A DNA stretch of 64,000 bases from Lates calcarifer. Lineage: Eukaryota > Chordata > Actinopteri > Centropomidae. The position numbers and the translations under genes are program-made. The stretch spans positions 7,248,227 to 7,312,226 of the forward strand of contig NC_066835.1 of NCBI RefSeq assembly GCF_001640805.2. Reading direction: 5' to 3'. The notes beneath the pieces are model-generated. The model was not told the DNA's origin and searched no databases. It saw only the letters and a list, made by a program, of their open reading frames with translations. Below, one piece after another: positions 1 through 12,765 of the stretch. The stretch's first letter is position 1. Each line of letters starts with the position of its first letter.

Positions 1-530
1 GCTGAGACTCGGCGCATAATGAGGTGTAAATCAGCCCTCAGTCAGTCAGCAAGCTGAGTACGTGTGAGGGAGGGAGGAGGAAACAGAGATAGACTTTTTC
101 TTATTCCAAACCCATGCACAACACAAAGGCGTGCACACAAACACACATCAGGCCCGCATATTGTCTTCCTGTTTGAAACTCAACACCACACGTGTTGTAA
201 GTCTCTATATCCATCCATATGCTTGCAAATCCTGGATTCTATTTCAGTATATGCAACTGACTGGTCACCACTTCATTCACACTGGAAATTTAGACTCTCT
301 GTATGCCTTTGGACTGTATGAGTAAACCAAAACACACATGGAGAACACTGCAAACTTCGCTTTTTGAACCCAGGACTTTCTTGCTTTGAAGTAACTCGCT
401 TGGCCTGAGCCAGTGTGCCGTCCCCCAAGTCTCATTAGATATTCAATACTGTAAAATCAAATGTGTGGGTGTTAACTGTGAAGCTTACTTTCTCTGCCAG
501 ATCCCTGGATGCAAAAATATCCTGTGGAAG

Positions 531-537
531 AAAAGAA

Positions 538-601
<64 letters not shown>

Positions 602-603
602 AA
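531..603. repeat. (AAAG)n microsatellite
   Basis: An almost perfect tetranucleotide repeat of about 17 units. It produces spurious Lys/Glu/Arg open frames on the plus strand. Confidence 0.97.
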
Positions 604-2039
604 ACATTATTTATTTTTCTTTTACATCATATCTGAACATGACCTCAATATTACTACCATTTTTGGCTTCACATTGGTCCACAACTGGTTTCTGTCTATG
701 TTAGATGCTAATACTGACAGTTTCATGGCCGTTCAAGACTGGCTCCACTAATATTTAGATACATTGAATCCAATAGCATTGAAGGCCATTCACAGAAATA
801 TTATTTAGTCTGGTTTTCTACATTAAGGCAGCGCTGTAACCTGCTTCCTGTTTCAGCCCTACTTATTGCTCAAACTGTATCATGAAATGAATCTACACTT
901 TTGAAATTCTCAAACCTCTGAGTATATACTTCATTTTCCCAGTCACTGGCAGCTCTGTGGCAGTTCATAGCAACTGAACCTCTAAAGGATGTTCCCAGAA
1001 ATGGCAGGAATTGCGTCTGTCTCCACTATATAAATGTCACACGACATCTTTGGCATAGGGACGCTGTTGTTTTCCTGTTGCATGTGCTGTGCATCCCTCT
1101 AAACTGTGTTTCCATTACAATTCATTGCATCAGATGCACAGCAAAGAGAGGAGAAATAAGGGCCATCTTGGTTTCACATACAGGTCATTAACAGTTATTC
1201 TTTATTCTGAGTGAAAAAATAGATGAAAGCGGATTGGTAGAGAGAGGAGGAGAAGTACTGTACCTCATGAGCCCTGAGGAAAATGAAGAGATGGACCCTG
1301 CTGTGCACAGAGTTACAAATCAGAGAAAAAGAAAAAGAGTCGACAACAAAAAAGATAGAGGAAAGATTGGAAAGCAGAACGGAAACAATTTGTTCATGTT
1401 TACAGCTGGTGTTGGACTTCATCATAAAAACAAAGTCAAGTAGAAACACACTGAGGCCGGGGGAAAGAAGACACAAAGAAAGCTTTGGGTCTACAGAGGA
1501 AAAGATGACCTTTCAGCTGGAAGCTGGGTTGAAAGCATGAAAAAAAAAAAAAAAGGTTTACAGTGCTGGAAGATAAGGAACAGTGTGGGTGAGATTTGTC
1601 ATACCTCAGGAAGGCAGCAACTGCTGTGACCCAAACATACACACAGGCACAGGTACACACACAACTCTGCACCAAACCTGATTCTACTAGCGGTTGCAAA
1701 GATTGGTTGTTTAACATTGCCAGATGTAGGGTTTAATGCTGTGTGTCAGATAAGTCAAATAAGCCTCTTGAAATTCACTGACCTGCTGGTGAGGCAGTCA
1801 TGCTGTGCTACATAATCTTCTTCTAGCTGAAATTTGGGGAAATGCATAACATGATAACAAGCATCTAGAATGATTCAGTTTGATGGAGTGGTGTACACAT
1901 AAAGGACATGTCACAGTAGAGTCTTGGGTTGAATATTTCACTCAGATGTATGCATCAAATAGCTTAAATGAAGTTGGAACAAGCTGAGACAGATAATATG
2001 CGATACTGGCGGACTGTGGAATGAGATAATTTTTCCAAA

Positions 2040-2240
2040 CTTAAAGCAGCTGTTCAACATTTTGGGGAATAACATGTTAGCTGAGAAGATTGATGCCATT
2101 CTTACTTCTGTCTGTTAAATATTCAGATGCACTGCAGCTTAGCTTAGCGCAAAGACTGGTAGCATCTGAAGATAACAAAATCCAGAAACCTCTACAGTTA
2201 GCTAATGCATCTCATTCCCTTTTGCCAGTCTTTCTGCTAA
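2040..2240 (+). repeat. Dispersed teleost repeat, family B copy 1
   Basis: This segment shares an ordered set of phrases with 25605-25880 and 45545-45700: a 'CATTTTGGG.AATA' opening, 'GAGAAGATTGATnCCAnTCT', 'GTnAATAT' and 'GCTTAGC...AAAGACTGG'. The same phrases recur throughout percomorph fish genomes as I remember them. It is diverged and has no coding capacity. Confidence 0.65.
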
Positions 2241-4559
2241 GTTGCAGCAACTGTTGACAGTACAGATACAACAGTGGTATTGATCACAAGTAAATGAAAT
2301 GTCAAACTGTTTTAAAAGCGTACTTTGCCGATTAAGCATTGCGCTCCTATAAAATTGTCGGATTCAAGATTTAAAAAACAGGTTAATATCGATGCAGCAG
2401 AACCAGAGATGCTGCCTTTTTTTTATTTATATACTCTTCTTCCTTGTTAAAACCTGGTGCCTCCATTGGCGCCCACAATGCAACACCATCGCCAATAATT
2501 CAGTTGTATATTTGGGCGTGTTATGCTACTAGCAGCTAGTGTAGCCTTGAGCCATCAGCCTCAAACTGAGGAGTGGGCTAAAAAGCTCCGGTAAACTCAC
2601 TTCTCTCTAACTACACACTAGCAGAGTTTGTTCAGTTGCAAACTTGTAGACATCATGCAACTTTTTTCAAATATTCAATAGCACTGCTCAAGACATTTCA
2701 TGTGTAAAATGTGCGTTCCCCTTTAAGGCTAATTAAGGAGAAAAATGGGGGGAAAACTGTACGTTACAGGGTTAACAAAAGAGAAATATTCTTTCACAGG
2801 AATGGCATATCAGTAGTTGACCCCAGTTTACCCTATGCTCACTCTAAAGCAACAGTGGACAGTTCTCGTTCTACATTCAGCACACATGACATTCCACGTA
2901 TGCTGAGTTTAATGAGAGGGGCTTAGTACTATGGCTCAGTAACATCTGGCCTGCACACTAGAATTCTGGATTTGATACTTGATTTAATATACACAAAGCT
3001 AACACAGGTAAAAATAGAAAGTCTTCAAGTTACTCTGTGTATGTATGTTCATGCATATACTAGTGTGTGTGTGTGTTTGTGCACAAGAGAGAAAGAGGAG
3101 CAAATGGAAAGAAAACGGTGAAATGAGGACAGGCTGCATTCATAACAGTTAGTAAAAACAGAGAAGCTGGGGATATTACAAGGCCTAGTATCACGTGAGA
3201 CTAAGCATCTTGATAGCCATATTAAAACACTCAGTCTACAATAACTGATGGCAGAAGAGAAGGAGAGAGAGAGAGTGACAGGTGAGAGAGAGAAAGAAAC
3301 ACAGAGAGTGATGGCATTCCTGAGTTACTGTAACTGTGTCTGGCCGCAACCATCTATGGGATTGATTATTGTGTCCTGAAGTCTGCCAGAGCTTTAAGTT
3401 AACACCAGCACTCCACAAGAGAAACAACAGGCCCTAATGAATAGATAATTGGATATAGGTCCCATTAATATGAATGATGAAACAAGCCAGCGTAGAAACT
3501 GAAATAAATTGCCTTTACGTTATACTGGAAGAACTTCATGTATCAGGCCTCACTGAAGCGATCATAAAAAACACCATGGAAATTTGTGGAAAAAACTGCT
3601 CCCATGTGTTGCATAAGGTTCTATTTGTCAAGCAGTCGACACTGCCCACGGACACTTTGAACGATTGCTACCAGGAAACTTAACTGAACTGAAGTCATAG
3701 AAAACTCTAAAACTCAGAAGTGCTGAAGACTGCAGCAGAGTAGAAAACATGTTTTCCACGGCAGAGTATCGAGGGAGAACAACAACTTATACCAACATTT
3801 GGTAGAAGTCCTGCAGGCCAGTGTTTGCTTGCCAGCAGGAGCATCTCAGACAACTCAAACTGTCTCAAGAACAAAGCTGTTGGAGGCCAAGTGCACGTCT
3901 GTTTTTGTATGTGTTACGTCTGTGTCTGATGGAAGCCATGTGTTGTGATAATTCATGATGGAGGAAACAGTTTGTGAAAGACCCAATGACATTTTTCCCT
4001 CATTTTTCCCTCCTTGGACTTAAGTGCTTGTCATTGAGTTGCGTTGACAAAGCATAAGAAGTGCATTTTCTGTGTATGGTATTTATGCTCACTTTTGTTT
4101 TGCATTGTTGCATTGTTCATCTGTAGGAATGCACATGTTTCTTTCTTTGTGTGTGCATTTGTTGGTGGACTGAGATTTACCTGGTTAAATGTGTTTTCCA
4201 ACAGGTCGTTCTCAGCAGCACGACGGCTCTTGGGAGCATCAGGAGGGCACTGCAAGCATGCAACAGACAGATAATTTAAGACAGGGTAAAAGACCACTGT
4301 TGTGATTTCAAAGGTGAATCCTAGAACTCTGCTCTCGACGGGATGTAAAAATCTGACATTCAAAATCCCCTTGCATTTTGTGCCTCGTTGCTTCTTGACC
4401 TAACATAGACTTCATCATGTGGCAGAACAGAGGTGAAATATTTCTTCATTGCAACTTTGTGCTTTGACATAGTTGTATATACTAATATTTGTGCTGCTGC
4501 AGGCGTATGCACACAATTGTGGTTAATATAGGGTCCTAAAAGTCAACTGCCATGCTAGA

Positions 4560-4925
4560 AGCGGTGCTTTGAAATAAATGTCAACACCAGCACGCCAAGA
4601 TGCTCACACTGACAATATTAACATGCAACTGTTTAGTGCGTATAATGCTTATCTTTACCATCTTAACGTGCTAACATTCACTCATTTGCACAAAGTGGCT
4701 GATGGGAATTCCATTAGGTATACAGATATTTGGTTGTAAGTTGGTCGTAAACAAATGAACAAACTGGATGACCCGATGATGGCACCAGATTAAAAGTAAC
4801 AGATTTACTATGAATGGATACTTCATCCAGTCCATGCAGGTATTTCATTCTGGCCCTAATGGTTGACTGATAGACCTTCACTGCTATCCCATGCGCCTCT
4901 CTTAACATGGCTAAAAATGATACTA
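4560..4925 (+). repeat. Dispersed teleost repeat, family A copy 1
   Basis: The copy has the ordered phrases of family A: 'CACGCCAAGATGCTCACA', 'CGTGCTAACATTCACT', 'TTCCATTAGGTATACAGATA', 'GTCGTAAACAAA', 'GACCCGATGATGGC' and an 'AGATTAAAAG' segment. Related copies lie at 12405, 29060, 33615, 42020 and 63480. It is non-coding and strongly diverged. Confidence 0.65.
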
Positions 4926-5666
4926 AAATTTACAATTATGACATCTGCAACAGCAGCATGCTGAACAGAGCTAAACAATCAAGAACACCATGAAATAAGA
5001 CTGAAATGTGTAATCTCTAAAATCAAATCTCTAACAACACAATACGTTATGTCAAAGCTATTGACAGCTAGCTCCTTTGTCTCATTCTTCAAGAAGCTGC
5101 AGCCTTCATGGGTGTATCAGCATGCGAGTCAGTGTGAATGCCTGTGCACGCATGCTCCTACATTCAAACTTAAAGCGCAGCTTGGAGGGAGCCCTGCAGC
5201 ACACATGCCTTCAGCAAAGGAGATGAGATTTCCTTCCTCAAACCTTCTAATCAATTTTACAGCATTCCGTCCTTCCTCCAGAGGACTCTACACTTTCAGA
5301 CTTCAGAAAGAGATCCTCATCCTATTTGTATCCTTCTCATAAAATCATTTGGTAATGAAAAAGACACATATGCAGGGCGCACACACAGACACGTAAGCAC
5401 AGACACCCTGGAGAATTCTGACAAAAAGTTGGCTGAGCACAAAAATACTTTCAGCTTAAAAATAAACCCAAGAACTGACTGTTTGCAATTCTTCCCATAC
5501 CTGAACAATCACTTGCTCTCTTTTTGCCTGTCAAACAGAAACATACTGTTGCATTTATGTCCAGTGAATCTGTTTTTCATTTGATAAGGCTTCTGTCTGA
5601 AGATTGCAAACAATAACAGCACAAAAACAGAGGTAAAGAAATGAGGTAGCAAGAGAAAATGGAGAG

Positions 5667-5667
<1 letters not shown>

Positions 5668-5700
<33 letters not shown>
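5668..5700. repeat. (TA)n microsatellite
   Basis: A perfect run of about 15 TA units, beginning at the end of GAGAATTATATA. Confidence 0.97.
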
Positions 5701-5708
<8 letters not shown>

Positions 5709-6466
5709 AAGTAGAAAATTGCATTTCTGAAGCTGCAAGGAATAACAAGTGATACTTTCAATTAGGCTTATAGTCACACTTTAGGAGCACAAACAATATT
5801 GGCAAACCACAGTTGATGTGACATAATTGCACACAGTGGAATCACTCTAAGCCCTAATCAATTTGTATACCTAATACCCTATGTTAAACGAACCCTCTGA
5901 AGAATACTTTGTTAATGAACACAATAGGACAGGCTTTTTCATATTTGTGGAAACTTAAGTCAAGTAATTGATGGAGTGCTATATAATAAGTGCTCTCCCT
6001 GCACATCAAAGTCTACAGCAGGCAGCCAAAAGTTTTTTTTTTTCCTTTAAACTGATTTAGAGTAAAAAGAAAAAGAAGAATAAGACAAAGGGATACAGAT
6101 TAACAAGAGTAAGCCTCCAGGGCAACTGCAGAGACTGTTTATGGCGTTTAATTCTGATAATGCAAACGTAGCTTTTCCTGCAGCTGTTGCACAGTAACCT
6201 TCCAGCAAATAACTGTGGCTTTTATTGTGAAGCAGCTGTAACAAGTGCTAAATTTTACTCACTGGAGTTAGTTTGGACTATGTTTAACTGAGGATGAGGG
6301 AGATGCTACTCTTTGCTCAAAATGCTGTTGCATTAAATTCCAAGTTTACCACTATTGCAGAACTACAGAGATCATTGTGGAGCAGTTATGAATAGTCTGT
6401 GCTCCATACAGATGCAGTGTTACTTTTAATTATCATTAATCAGTTAGCGAAGGCCATCAATCTCAC

Positions 6467-6547
6467 CCGAGCTCCAGGTATCTCACAGCAGGCCTCCTGA
6501 ATGGCCAAGGATGGGTCACAATACAGCATCGCCTGCTGAATGTCCAT
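6467..6547 (-). CDS. col16a1: col16a1 exon 7: end of TSPN domain, last coding exon seen
   Basis: This 81-nt, phase 0-0 exon encodes 27 residues (224-250): MDIQQAMLYCDPSLAIQEAC then CEIPGAR. It follows TTTTTCAG and precedes GTGAGA. The pattern DxQQ...YCDP...E.CCEI is the end of the TSPN domain in collagen XVI, where the cysteines (233, 243, 244) stabilise the domain boundary. The next human exons encode a non-collagenous linker and then Gly-X-Y repeats. I found no match to these in 1-6466, so that intron is longer than 6.4 kb or the next exon is too divergent to recognise by eye. The exon is too short to stand out as an open frame and was found by expecting its motif. Confidence 0.88.
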
Positions 6548-6819
6548 CTGAAAAAGACAGGAGGAGAGAGAGAGGGAGGGAGAGATTGTGATATATTCCA
6601 CAGGCAGATCTCCATGAGCCGACTGCTTTGTTTAATAAATAATGTAAATAAAGTTTAAATGAGGCCGTAAACAAGGTTGAAAGCCAATTAATTTCTCATT
6701 TATATAAAGTATTAGGAAAGCACTTTGTCAGGAGCTTTACGTGTGTGCGTGTGTGTGTACATGAGTGTGTGTGCGTGCATGTATGAACACTTCCTCCCTG
6801 CGCTAACAAAAGACCCTGC

Positions 6820-7010
6820 CTGCTTTCTAACTGGGCGAGTTAATTGATCATCAAAACTAAATGCCTGGATTACTGGATCTATTCAGTGTTAATAGCCCCG
6901 GCTCACTACCGACCCATTCTCCCAGGTAGTCCACTTGCTTTTTTTAATCAGGGCTGAATGAGATTGCCTCAAAGAAAACAGCACCTCAGGGGCATAGCCT
7001 ACGGTTTAAA
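6820..7010. other. Unique intronic block, possible conserved non-coding element
   Basis: This block between exons 6 and 7 lacks repeats. It is rich in homeodomain-type cores (GTTAATTGATCA, GGATTACTGGAT, TTTTTAATCAGG) within balanced base composition, unlike the neighbouring microsatellites. This is inference from texture only; no alignment was possible. Confidence 0.25.
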
Positions 7011-7599
7011 ACATATACACATTCACACCAATATTAACATACACACCCGCACTTGGAGAATAATGAATGATTTCAGTATGAAGGCCTTTAAGGGAGGTTG
7101 AATCACTAGAGACATTTCACTCAGTCCTTCCCACTGGAAACATGGCTCTATAGGGGGGTCTGGAAAAAGCCTTGTGCGCTCATAAAATTCTATATGCCAG
7201 GGGTGTATTGAATTACATTATGCAGGAAAGCACCATGCCATTCTCTATTGCACAGATCTCAATAAGGGAATTTAGTGCATTAAAACCGCCTCTGTAACAG
7301 ACAAGTTAGTTTGTTCTTCATACAGAGGAGCTTAAAGGTCACCACACTTTGAAAGAGTAAGTCTAGATGACATTTACATTCAGCTCTTCAATAGTCAAAA
7401 TAGGTCAGTCACTGAGCATATTTAATCAAATTTCACACAGAGCATTCGGTATATAATTTTCCCAGTTCTCTTTAGGGCCATACTTTTCATAAAATACACA
7501 ACACTCCAGCCTTTGCAGAAAAAAGCCTATTGTACTATATTTATTTCATATCAATTACTTTCTTTTGTGAAAAAGATTAGTGTTTCTAAAAATTCCAAT

Positions 7600-8270
7600 C
7601 TGGCTTTCGTTCCTTCCAAGTTCTGTGTTTGACACCGTTGACCACTCAATTCTAATCGACCACTTGGAAAAGTGGGTTAGCAATCAAGATGACCTTTGTG
7701 ATAGAAGGTTCCCTGTTGATACTAGGAGGATCTCACCCACACCTGCCACCCTTACCTGCGGCGTCCCCCAAGAGTCAATGTCAGGTCCTCTTTTATTTTC
7801 CATTTACATGCTGGCACAGGGCCATATATTTCAGAAACATGGCATTCATTTTAATGGCTACAGTGATGATACACAACTGTGTATACGCTTTTAATCTGGT
7901 GACAGTAAATGTAGCTCAGTTCCTCAGTTGTCAATTTGTCTCAATTTTAACCTTAAGAACTGGATGGCAGAATATTTTTTTGCCAGTAAGGAATCAATAT
8001 CTTAAGTTCTTTTATTTGCTCTTTCTTCCTTGACTACTCCTCAATTCACAATCACGATCTAGGGGTTATATTTGACTCTAACCTATCATTTGACAGTCTT
8101 GCATCTTGCAGCTAGAATTAAATCATTTTTAACAACTGTAGATCTTGAGAAAATAGTGACCCCCCCACTTACTGTAATGGTCTAAGCCATTAGTCTCATG
8201 CCAAACCTTTTCTGTCCATGCATCTCAAGCTAGCCAAATCTAGAGCAGCTTTGATTATCACAGTTATTTT
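7600..8270 (+). pseudogene. L2-type LINE reverse transcriptase fragment, decayed
   Basis: The plus strand reads FDTVDHSILIDHLEKWV, LTCGVPQESMSGPLLFSIYM, FNGYSDDTQLCI, NLKNWMAEYFF and NLGVIFDSNLSFD in order, separated by frameshifts and deletions. These are the palm-domain motifs of a CR1/L2-clade non-LTR retrotransposon. The catalytic YADD box has become YSDD and the GVPQGS motif has become GVPQES. The final LKLAKSRAALIIT segment resembles the end of the RT domain in this clade. The endonuclease part and the 3' end are missing. The element is antisense to col16a1 and lies wholly in the intron between exons 6 and 7. Confidence 0.9.
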
Positions 8271-8286
8271 TGAATTATTAACATAC

Positions 8287-8568
8287 CTGCACAGCCGCGG
8301 CATCAGAGGCACGAATGCCCAGCAAAGTGTGTCCGTCAGTGGGCAGACCTCCACGGGGCTCCAGGGGATGGGTCTCAATGGAACTGCAGTCCACGTGGAG
8401 GGAGGCGGCCCCTTGTTGCACGCTGAGGGCCACCTTGTGCCAGCGCAGGTCCATCAGGGCCTCCACGCCCTCCCCGGTGAAAACACAGCTCACCATGTCA
8501 CCATCAGGGTCTATGCCTTTGGCTCGCAGGGACAGGGTGCCATCTGGGCCACTAAGGTCTACAGAGAG
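8287..8568 (-). CDS. col16a1: col16a1 exon 6: TSPN domain core
   Basis: This 282-nt, phase 0-0 exon encodes 94 residues (130-223), from LSVDLSGPDGTLSLRAKG to ASDAAAVQ. It contains SCVF (Cys157), DLRWHKVALSV (residues 169-179) and HVDCSS (Cys190), the most diagnostic motifs of the TSPN domain. The two cysteines correspond to the conserved disulphide of the domain. The acceptor is ACAATACAG and the donor GTATGT. The exon is markedly GC-rich against AT-rich intron, as expected for conserved coding sequence. A decayed LINE reaches to within about 20-25 bp of its donor. There are no internal stops or frameshifts, so the gene looks functional. Confidence 0.94.
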
Positions 8569-9329
8569 CTGTATTGTGCACAGAGATATGAGTGAAAAGT
8601 GATGAATGAATATGCACAAGTGCTAATCTAATAACAGTGTGTTCAGTATGCTGGTCAGTCAGCTCAGGCCTGTGGATAAGAAAATGTACTGTATCTCAAG
8701 TTGATTGACTGGAAGTGGCTTCAGCAAAGAGTTATATGTAGATGCTGCTACCACCTAACACAGCTGCAGAACACAGAAGCAAAGATGAGGTAAAGGGAAA
8801 GACATATTAATTACACACACAAGCAGTACAGCCAATCAATCACTCCTAATGAGGCGACTTGGCCTCCATCCATCATACACATTGAGTATTTAAATCTGGC
8901 CTCAGACTCTTAGTGATTATGGGGACTCCGAGGAACTCCAGTGCTTCATCATGGAACACACATGAATAACAATGAAGGTGAATGAAAGAGGAGAGCAGAA
9001 GATGATGGCGGGAGGAGCAACGGAGAGACGGGGAGCGAGAGAGAGGGGGATCGGATGAAGAATAAGAGAGGACAAAAGACACTTGGAATGAAAAGGGGGA
9101 GAGGATTGAAAAGGTGTCACGAGAGAGGAGAAATCGAAGGGGAAAGTAGTTGACTATGCAAAAAAGGGAGGAGACGCAGGAAGAATGAACAGACAAAAAG
9201 CGTGATGAATAAAAGGTGAGACACCAAGGAAGAGAAGGAACAAGAACAAGAACAAGAGGAGAAATTGGTTAAAAAAGATGCAATGGAATACATGAAGCAG
9301 GCAAGGAGGGAACAGAGAGTGAGGTGCAC
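8569..9329. other. Intron between col16a1 exons 5 and 6
   Basis: 761 bp. The stretch 8979-9290 is purine-rich on the plus strand (pyrimidine-rich on the gene's sense strand). Nothing coding is seen. Confidence 0.8.
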
Positions 9330-9453
9330 CTGTGGATATCCCTGCTGATCAGATATCTGGAAGAGGTAGACGGTGTCCCTCAGGGCAGCCTTCTTTAAAG
9401 CCAAGGTGAAGATCAAGGTGAACTCGTCAGGTAGGCCATGTGGGAACACCTGA
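9330..9453 (-). CDS. col16a1: col16a1 exon 5: TSPN domain, central strands
   Basis: This 124-nt exon completes D88 with its first base and encodes residues 89-129, from QVFPHGLPDEFTLIFTLALK through DTVYLFQISDQQGYPQ. FPHGLPDEFTL and YLFQISD..GYPQ are strong TSPN signatures, closely similar to FPRGLPEEF and YLFQVTDANGYPQ in human COL16A1. The acceptor must be TTCAG immediately before TCAGGTG. A second AG lies four bases further in, but using it breaks the frame. The exon ends in phase 0 at CAG before GTGCAC. The flanking introns are 6239 bp upstream and 761 bp downstream. Confidence 0.92.
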
Positions 9454-9534
9454 CTGAACACAGAAGATCAGAAGAGTCAGGGACACTGCACTCCTCCATA
9501 TGTGGGAACTATGAAGCTAAGCACAGGAAAAGTT

Positions 9535-10230
9535 TAAAGGGGAACTCCACCTAGTTCTACATAAAGGTCAGTTTAATAACCATGGGGAGTGCTATTCAAC
9601 CTCTCTTCTTTGGTACTCCATTGGCTTTCTAGCGTCAGAGAAAATAACCCATAATTTTGTCATCAAGGCTTGGAGACTACAAAAAGCCTGCAGTACAAAT
9701 TGGGAGCATGAAGTTCAAAGCAGCTGTAATCAATATTTTTACATTAACGATGGATCACATGACTACTTTTATTTGAAAGCAGTCTCTAGCCCAAAACTTA
9801 ACCACTTAAGATTACTCTGGCCTCTTTCATCAACATCGCTTACAGCAGCAGCTGGCAGCTTTTATCAGCATAAAACGTCTAATAAACCCACTGTACACTA
9901 CTTGCACAGCACTAAATGGCACACAGACAAAGTTAGCTACTAGCTGGAAAATACAGCAATTAAAAAGAGATTTTTAGGGAGTTGGTGGAGACTGAAAACT
10001 GAGCTAAATGGAGAGTAAACAGTAGAATGACATTTGTCAGGTGGACCCAAACACGGCTTTTTATCTGCTGGATGTGTTGACTTTGCTAGTGCGTTCATGT
10101 AGAATCGATGATTTATAGAGCTTGACTCATGAAAGGGGGCACAAGTCTCTCTGATATGTAATTCTCTGCTGCTTTGTTTTTGACCAAAACTTTGTTTAGT
10201 CCCCATATAACGATATGGAAGTGTAATACA
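9535..10230 (+). repeat. Dispersed repeat-like block, family C
   Basis: It starts with AAGGGGAACTCCACCTAGTT and runs through GTGTACAGTGGG-type (reverse) and GTCAGGTGGACCCAAACACG phrases. I recall these from many fish genomic sequences as a dispersed non-coding repeat. There is only one copy in this window, so the assignment rests on memory and borders are approximate. Confidence 0.4.
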
Positions 10231-10934
10231 AAATCTTTGGAGGAGGCTACACCTTGAAATTCTGATGGTTATCTCTCACACCTTAAAAAAGAAAAGAGTA
10301 TACACTTGTAGCGCTTAATTTGACAGAAACATTCATTTCATTTCAGTGATGATGATGTAACATCATCCATATGCTTATTGCATGTTATGTGTAAACATCT
10401 ATACAGAGAGGACATCAGTAGCCAGAGAGCTAACATCAGACTGAATTAAGCTTTAAGCACATTAAGACCACTTTTGGGTCCACATTATCTTTCTTTGATG
10501 TCTGTATTAGTGAAGCAGCAAAGTAAATTTTATTTGTCTGTTTCCACTCTCCTGTTTGGGCATTTTTATATTCTATGCATGTTTTTTCTTTACCATTTTT
10601 TTTCCTATTTGCTCCCCCCCCACACACACACACACATTTTGTGACAACAGCTAGCAGTGAAATGCAAAGCCCGCTGAGTGTAACCCCCTGGCATTAATTT
10701 TCATAGCAGATACAGTCCGGCAAGCCTCATCCCTCAGTTTTGGTCAAGGGCATCTAAGCACACAAATAAATACATACACACATATTCACTGCATGGAGGT
10801 GTGTAGATGTATTGAGAGATGAAGGGTTCACAAACAAGCCCAGTGAAATGCATGCTCACTGAGATGGTGAACACTTTGAAATAATCTCTCTTGCTCTAAT
10901 TCTTTCTCTCTCTCTCACCCTCTCTCTGTTTGCA

Positions 10935-10935
<1 letters not shown>

Positions 10936-10990
<55 letters not shown>
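10936..10990. repeat. (CA)n microsatellite
   Basis: About 27 uninterrupted CA units, preceded by a CT-rich tract at 10890-10930. Confidence 0.97.
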
Positions 10991-10993
<3 letters not shown>

Positions 10994-12404
10994 TTGTTGA
11001 TGCTGGCAGCTGGTTTCCCACTCCTAGAAGTGGGGTGACAGTGATTTATGACTGAGGGAAGATCCAAGGGAAAACAGCCAACTACAGGACGTCAAAACAA
11101 AGAGAGGATGAGTAGAAGAAAAGGTGAGAAAGAGAAAGCATTGAACCAGGAGACCAGGAGAGAGAGAGAGAGAAAAGGAAAAGGACAAATAGAAATTGAC
11201 ACAGGACTATAGCAAGGGACCAAGAAATTCTGGATATCATATGAAAATACATGAAAAACTGAAATTAACTTTAAATTTAAATTCAAAATATAAAGTATGT
11301 AGGTAGGCAATATGCAGATGGAAAAGGACGTGTATGCAAGAAGACAGACGTACAGAATGAAAAAGAGAAAGAAAGAAACAAATGTTGAAAATAGAGTGGT
11401 TTTGCTGTCGATAAGTGACATGTGCTTGAGGGCACAAAACCACTCACAAACTATCGACTTTTAAGTTGAAAGGACGTCACCCTCACCTTGGCTTCTTATA
11501 CATTAAGGGTCCTAGAAAAGAACACATAAACACAACACACACACCACACACACACACACATACACACAAACATGCAATGGGGAGATAAATCACTCAGTAT
11601 GGGCCAGACAGATTCAGATCTAGCTTCTCCCAACTCGGAGAGAAAGTTATTTCCACTTCTCTTGTTTTTTTGTTTTTTTAAAAAGAGAGGGGGGAGAGAA
11701 AGTCAGTGGAAGCCAGGGAGACACAGGGGAAGAGAGGGAGAGGAAATCTAATGTTGAAAAAGCAGATCTCTGGTTTAAGATGGGAATATCACCTAGAGAG
11801 GTGTATAGGCACCCTTATACCAGGTTCTAACTGTGCTAGAATCAATTGCCTTCAGTGGAGAGGCTTTCTATCCCTGCATGTATTATATACACCTAACTGA
11901 AAGGAATTTTAAGCAGCTAGAAGATGACACATAAAAGAAAGAATATAATTTCAAGCTATAGTGGCCAAATGTTGTTACACATTGCAGCTTTTTCCCTACG
12001 GCTATTTTCAATTTCTTGTATTTTAAACAATAGGTATACAACTTAAGGAAGAAAATTAACTTTGCAGACAGTAACACATGTCACCACCCTGTCAACAACT
12101 GTAAAAAAAAATAAATAAATAAAAATACATAACGTACATTGGGTATGGGAATTATGTACTTCCCAGATTTTTTATTTTTATTTGTTTAACCACTGTCAGG
12201 ACTGGCTAAGCCATTTTCATTCCCATTGCAGAATTCAGTTCAAATCCTGAGTAAGCGGCTAGTGGGCAAAACCCTTATCAAATTGTGAAACTTCAATGCC
12301 ACTATTAAATTGAAGTGGTATGAATTATTGACTCTGAATTTTCCAGTTGTACATCTTCAAAACCTTAAAATTCAGTCTTTCTTTTCCAAAAGTCCACAGT
12401 ATTG

Positions 12405-12765
12405 CTAGCTTGTGAGCTAAATGCTAACATTAGCATTCTAACATGCTCATCGCTATGATGCTAACATGCTGATTAGCAGGTAGAATGTTTATCAAGTTCA
12501 ATATCTTAAGTTTAGTTCATTAGTTATGCTAAAATTGGCTAATTAGCTAAACACAAGTAAGTTTTGCAACTATCTGGTGATAAACCAAAGTTGATAGTTC
12601 AAGAATTCATTAAAAACCTTTTGCAAGGCTAGAGGAAAAGTCAAGATCATCAAGGTCATCAGAACTTGTTGGACTATGAAAGTCTGTACTAAATTTTATG
12701 GCCAACAGTGCTATGCCTAAAACCATGCTGATAGCTAAAAATGGGTTCCCACCTACACAAATGCA
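12405..12765 (+). repeat. Dispersed teleost repeat, family A copy 2
   Basis: It carries several GCTAACAT/TTAGC units ('ATGCTAACATTAGCATTCTA', 'ATGATGCTAACATGCTGATT'), then 'GTTTTGCAACTATCTGGTGA', 'AAAGTCAAGATCATCAAGGTC' and 'TAAATTTTATGGCCAAC'. The phrase order is the same as at 29060-29830. No coding capacity. Confidence 0.7.

Larger units (their letters stand above)
1..6466. other. Intron 7 of col16a1, partial; no exon seen
   Basis: This stretch lies 3' of the last recognised exon on the minus strand and is presumed intron. It holds an (AAAG)n tract, a TA microsatellite and two dispersed-repeat copies, listed separately. I looked for the cysteine-rich linker expected next in collagen XVI and found no convincing match. 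The first 60 bases and parts of 2450-2700 look unique, but nothing is assigned to them. Confidence 0.6.
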
